Assembly: GCA_949948745.1 (NCBI GenBank)
Contig: CATLHA010000012.1
Span: 1-36,263 of the forward strand
DNA length: 36,263 nucleotides
Source of the DNA: an uncultured Caryophanales bacterium
GTDB lineage: Bacteria > Bacillota_I > Bacilli_A > RF39 > UBA660
Direction: 5' to 3'
The notes beneath the pieces were generated by a model. That model saw only the letters and a program-made list of their open reading frames with translations. It was not told where the DNA came from and did no database searches. Both the position numbers and the translations under genes were made by a program. This document shows, piece after piece, positions 36,251 to 36,263 of this stretch. The stretch's first letter is position 1; each line of letters opens with the position of its first letter.

Positions 36251-36263
36251 ATTAACCCCCTAT

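Overview
The window is low-GC DNA from a Firmicutes/Bacilli-type bacterium, probably one of the small-genome gut-associated Bacilli lineages. The evidence is the codon bias toward A/T, AGGAGG-type ribosome binding sites, TTGAAA/TATAAT promoters, hairpin-plus-T terminators and family content (TnpV, IS110, DUF5131, prolyl-tRNA deacylase, Ogt/Tag). TGA is used as a stop (tnpV) and Trp is TGG, so the code is standard. Lineage is inference.

Region 1 (about 25-10420) looks like an integrative mobilizable element of Tn4451 type. Its module is a large serine recombinase, a frameshifted small gene, TnpV and a MOBP-like relaxase. Its cargo is defensive: a BcgI-like restriction-modification pair (fused nuclease-methylase plus specificity subunit, minus strand) and, divergently from the same intergenic region, a DUF4297/Cap4-like nuclease gene followed by a HerA ATPase gene. 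The 10-mer TATACTCCCA occurs near the left end, before the recombinase gene and inverted near the right end. Each end also carries a promoter-leader-terminator unit of about 100 nt, and the two leaders share a motif.

Region 2 (10.5-24.3 kb) is chromosomal. It has a decayed MiaB-like methylthiotransferase and two unrecognised genes. A minus-strand cluster follows: ABC exporter remnant, two HD hydrolases, an IMPase-type phosphatase and a histidine phosphatase. Next come an orphan plus-strand gene and a second minus-strand cluster of cupin, GNAT, SDR (without its catalytic Lys) and a serine hydrolase interrupted by a stop. It ends with a MacB-type ABC transporter divergent from a TetR regulator, with a plausible operator between them.

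Region 3 (24.3-36.26 kb) holds an overlapping ogt-tag alkylation-repair pair, two lipoproteins, several small membrane proteins, an HTH remnant, an IS110-family element with a frameshifted transposase tail, an acyltransferase and a propeller-like protein. It then has a cluster of split prolyl-tRNA deacylase, DUF5131, GyrI-like and flavin reductase genes, and a RhuM-Fic/Doc fusion at the right edge.

At least six genes carry single-base indels or in-frame stops, and most of the indels lie in A-runs. This is either real decay or indel error in the assembly, and it affects how the split genes should be read. No tRNA, rRNA or CRISPR was seen. No gene-free stretch exceeds about 300 bases once the pseudogenes are counted.
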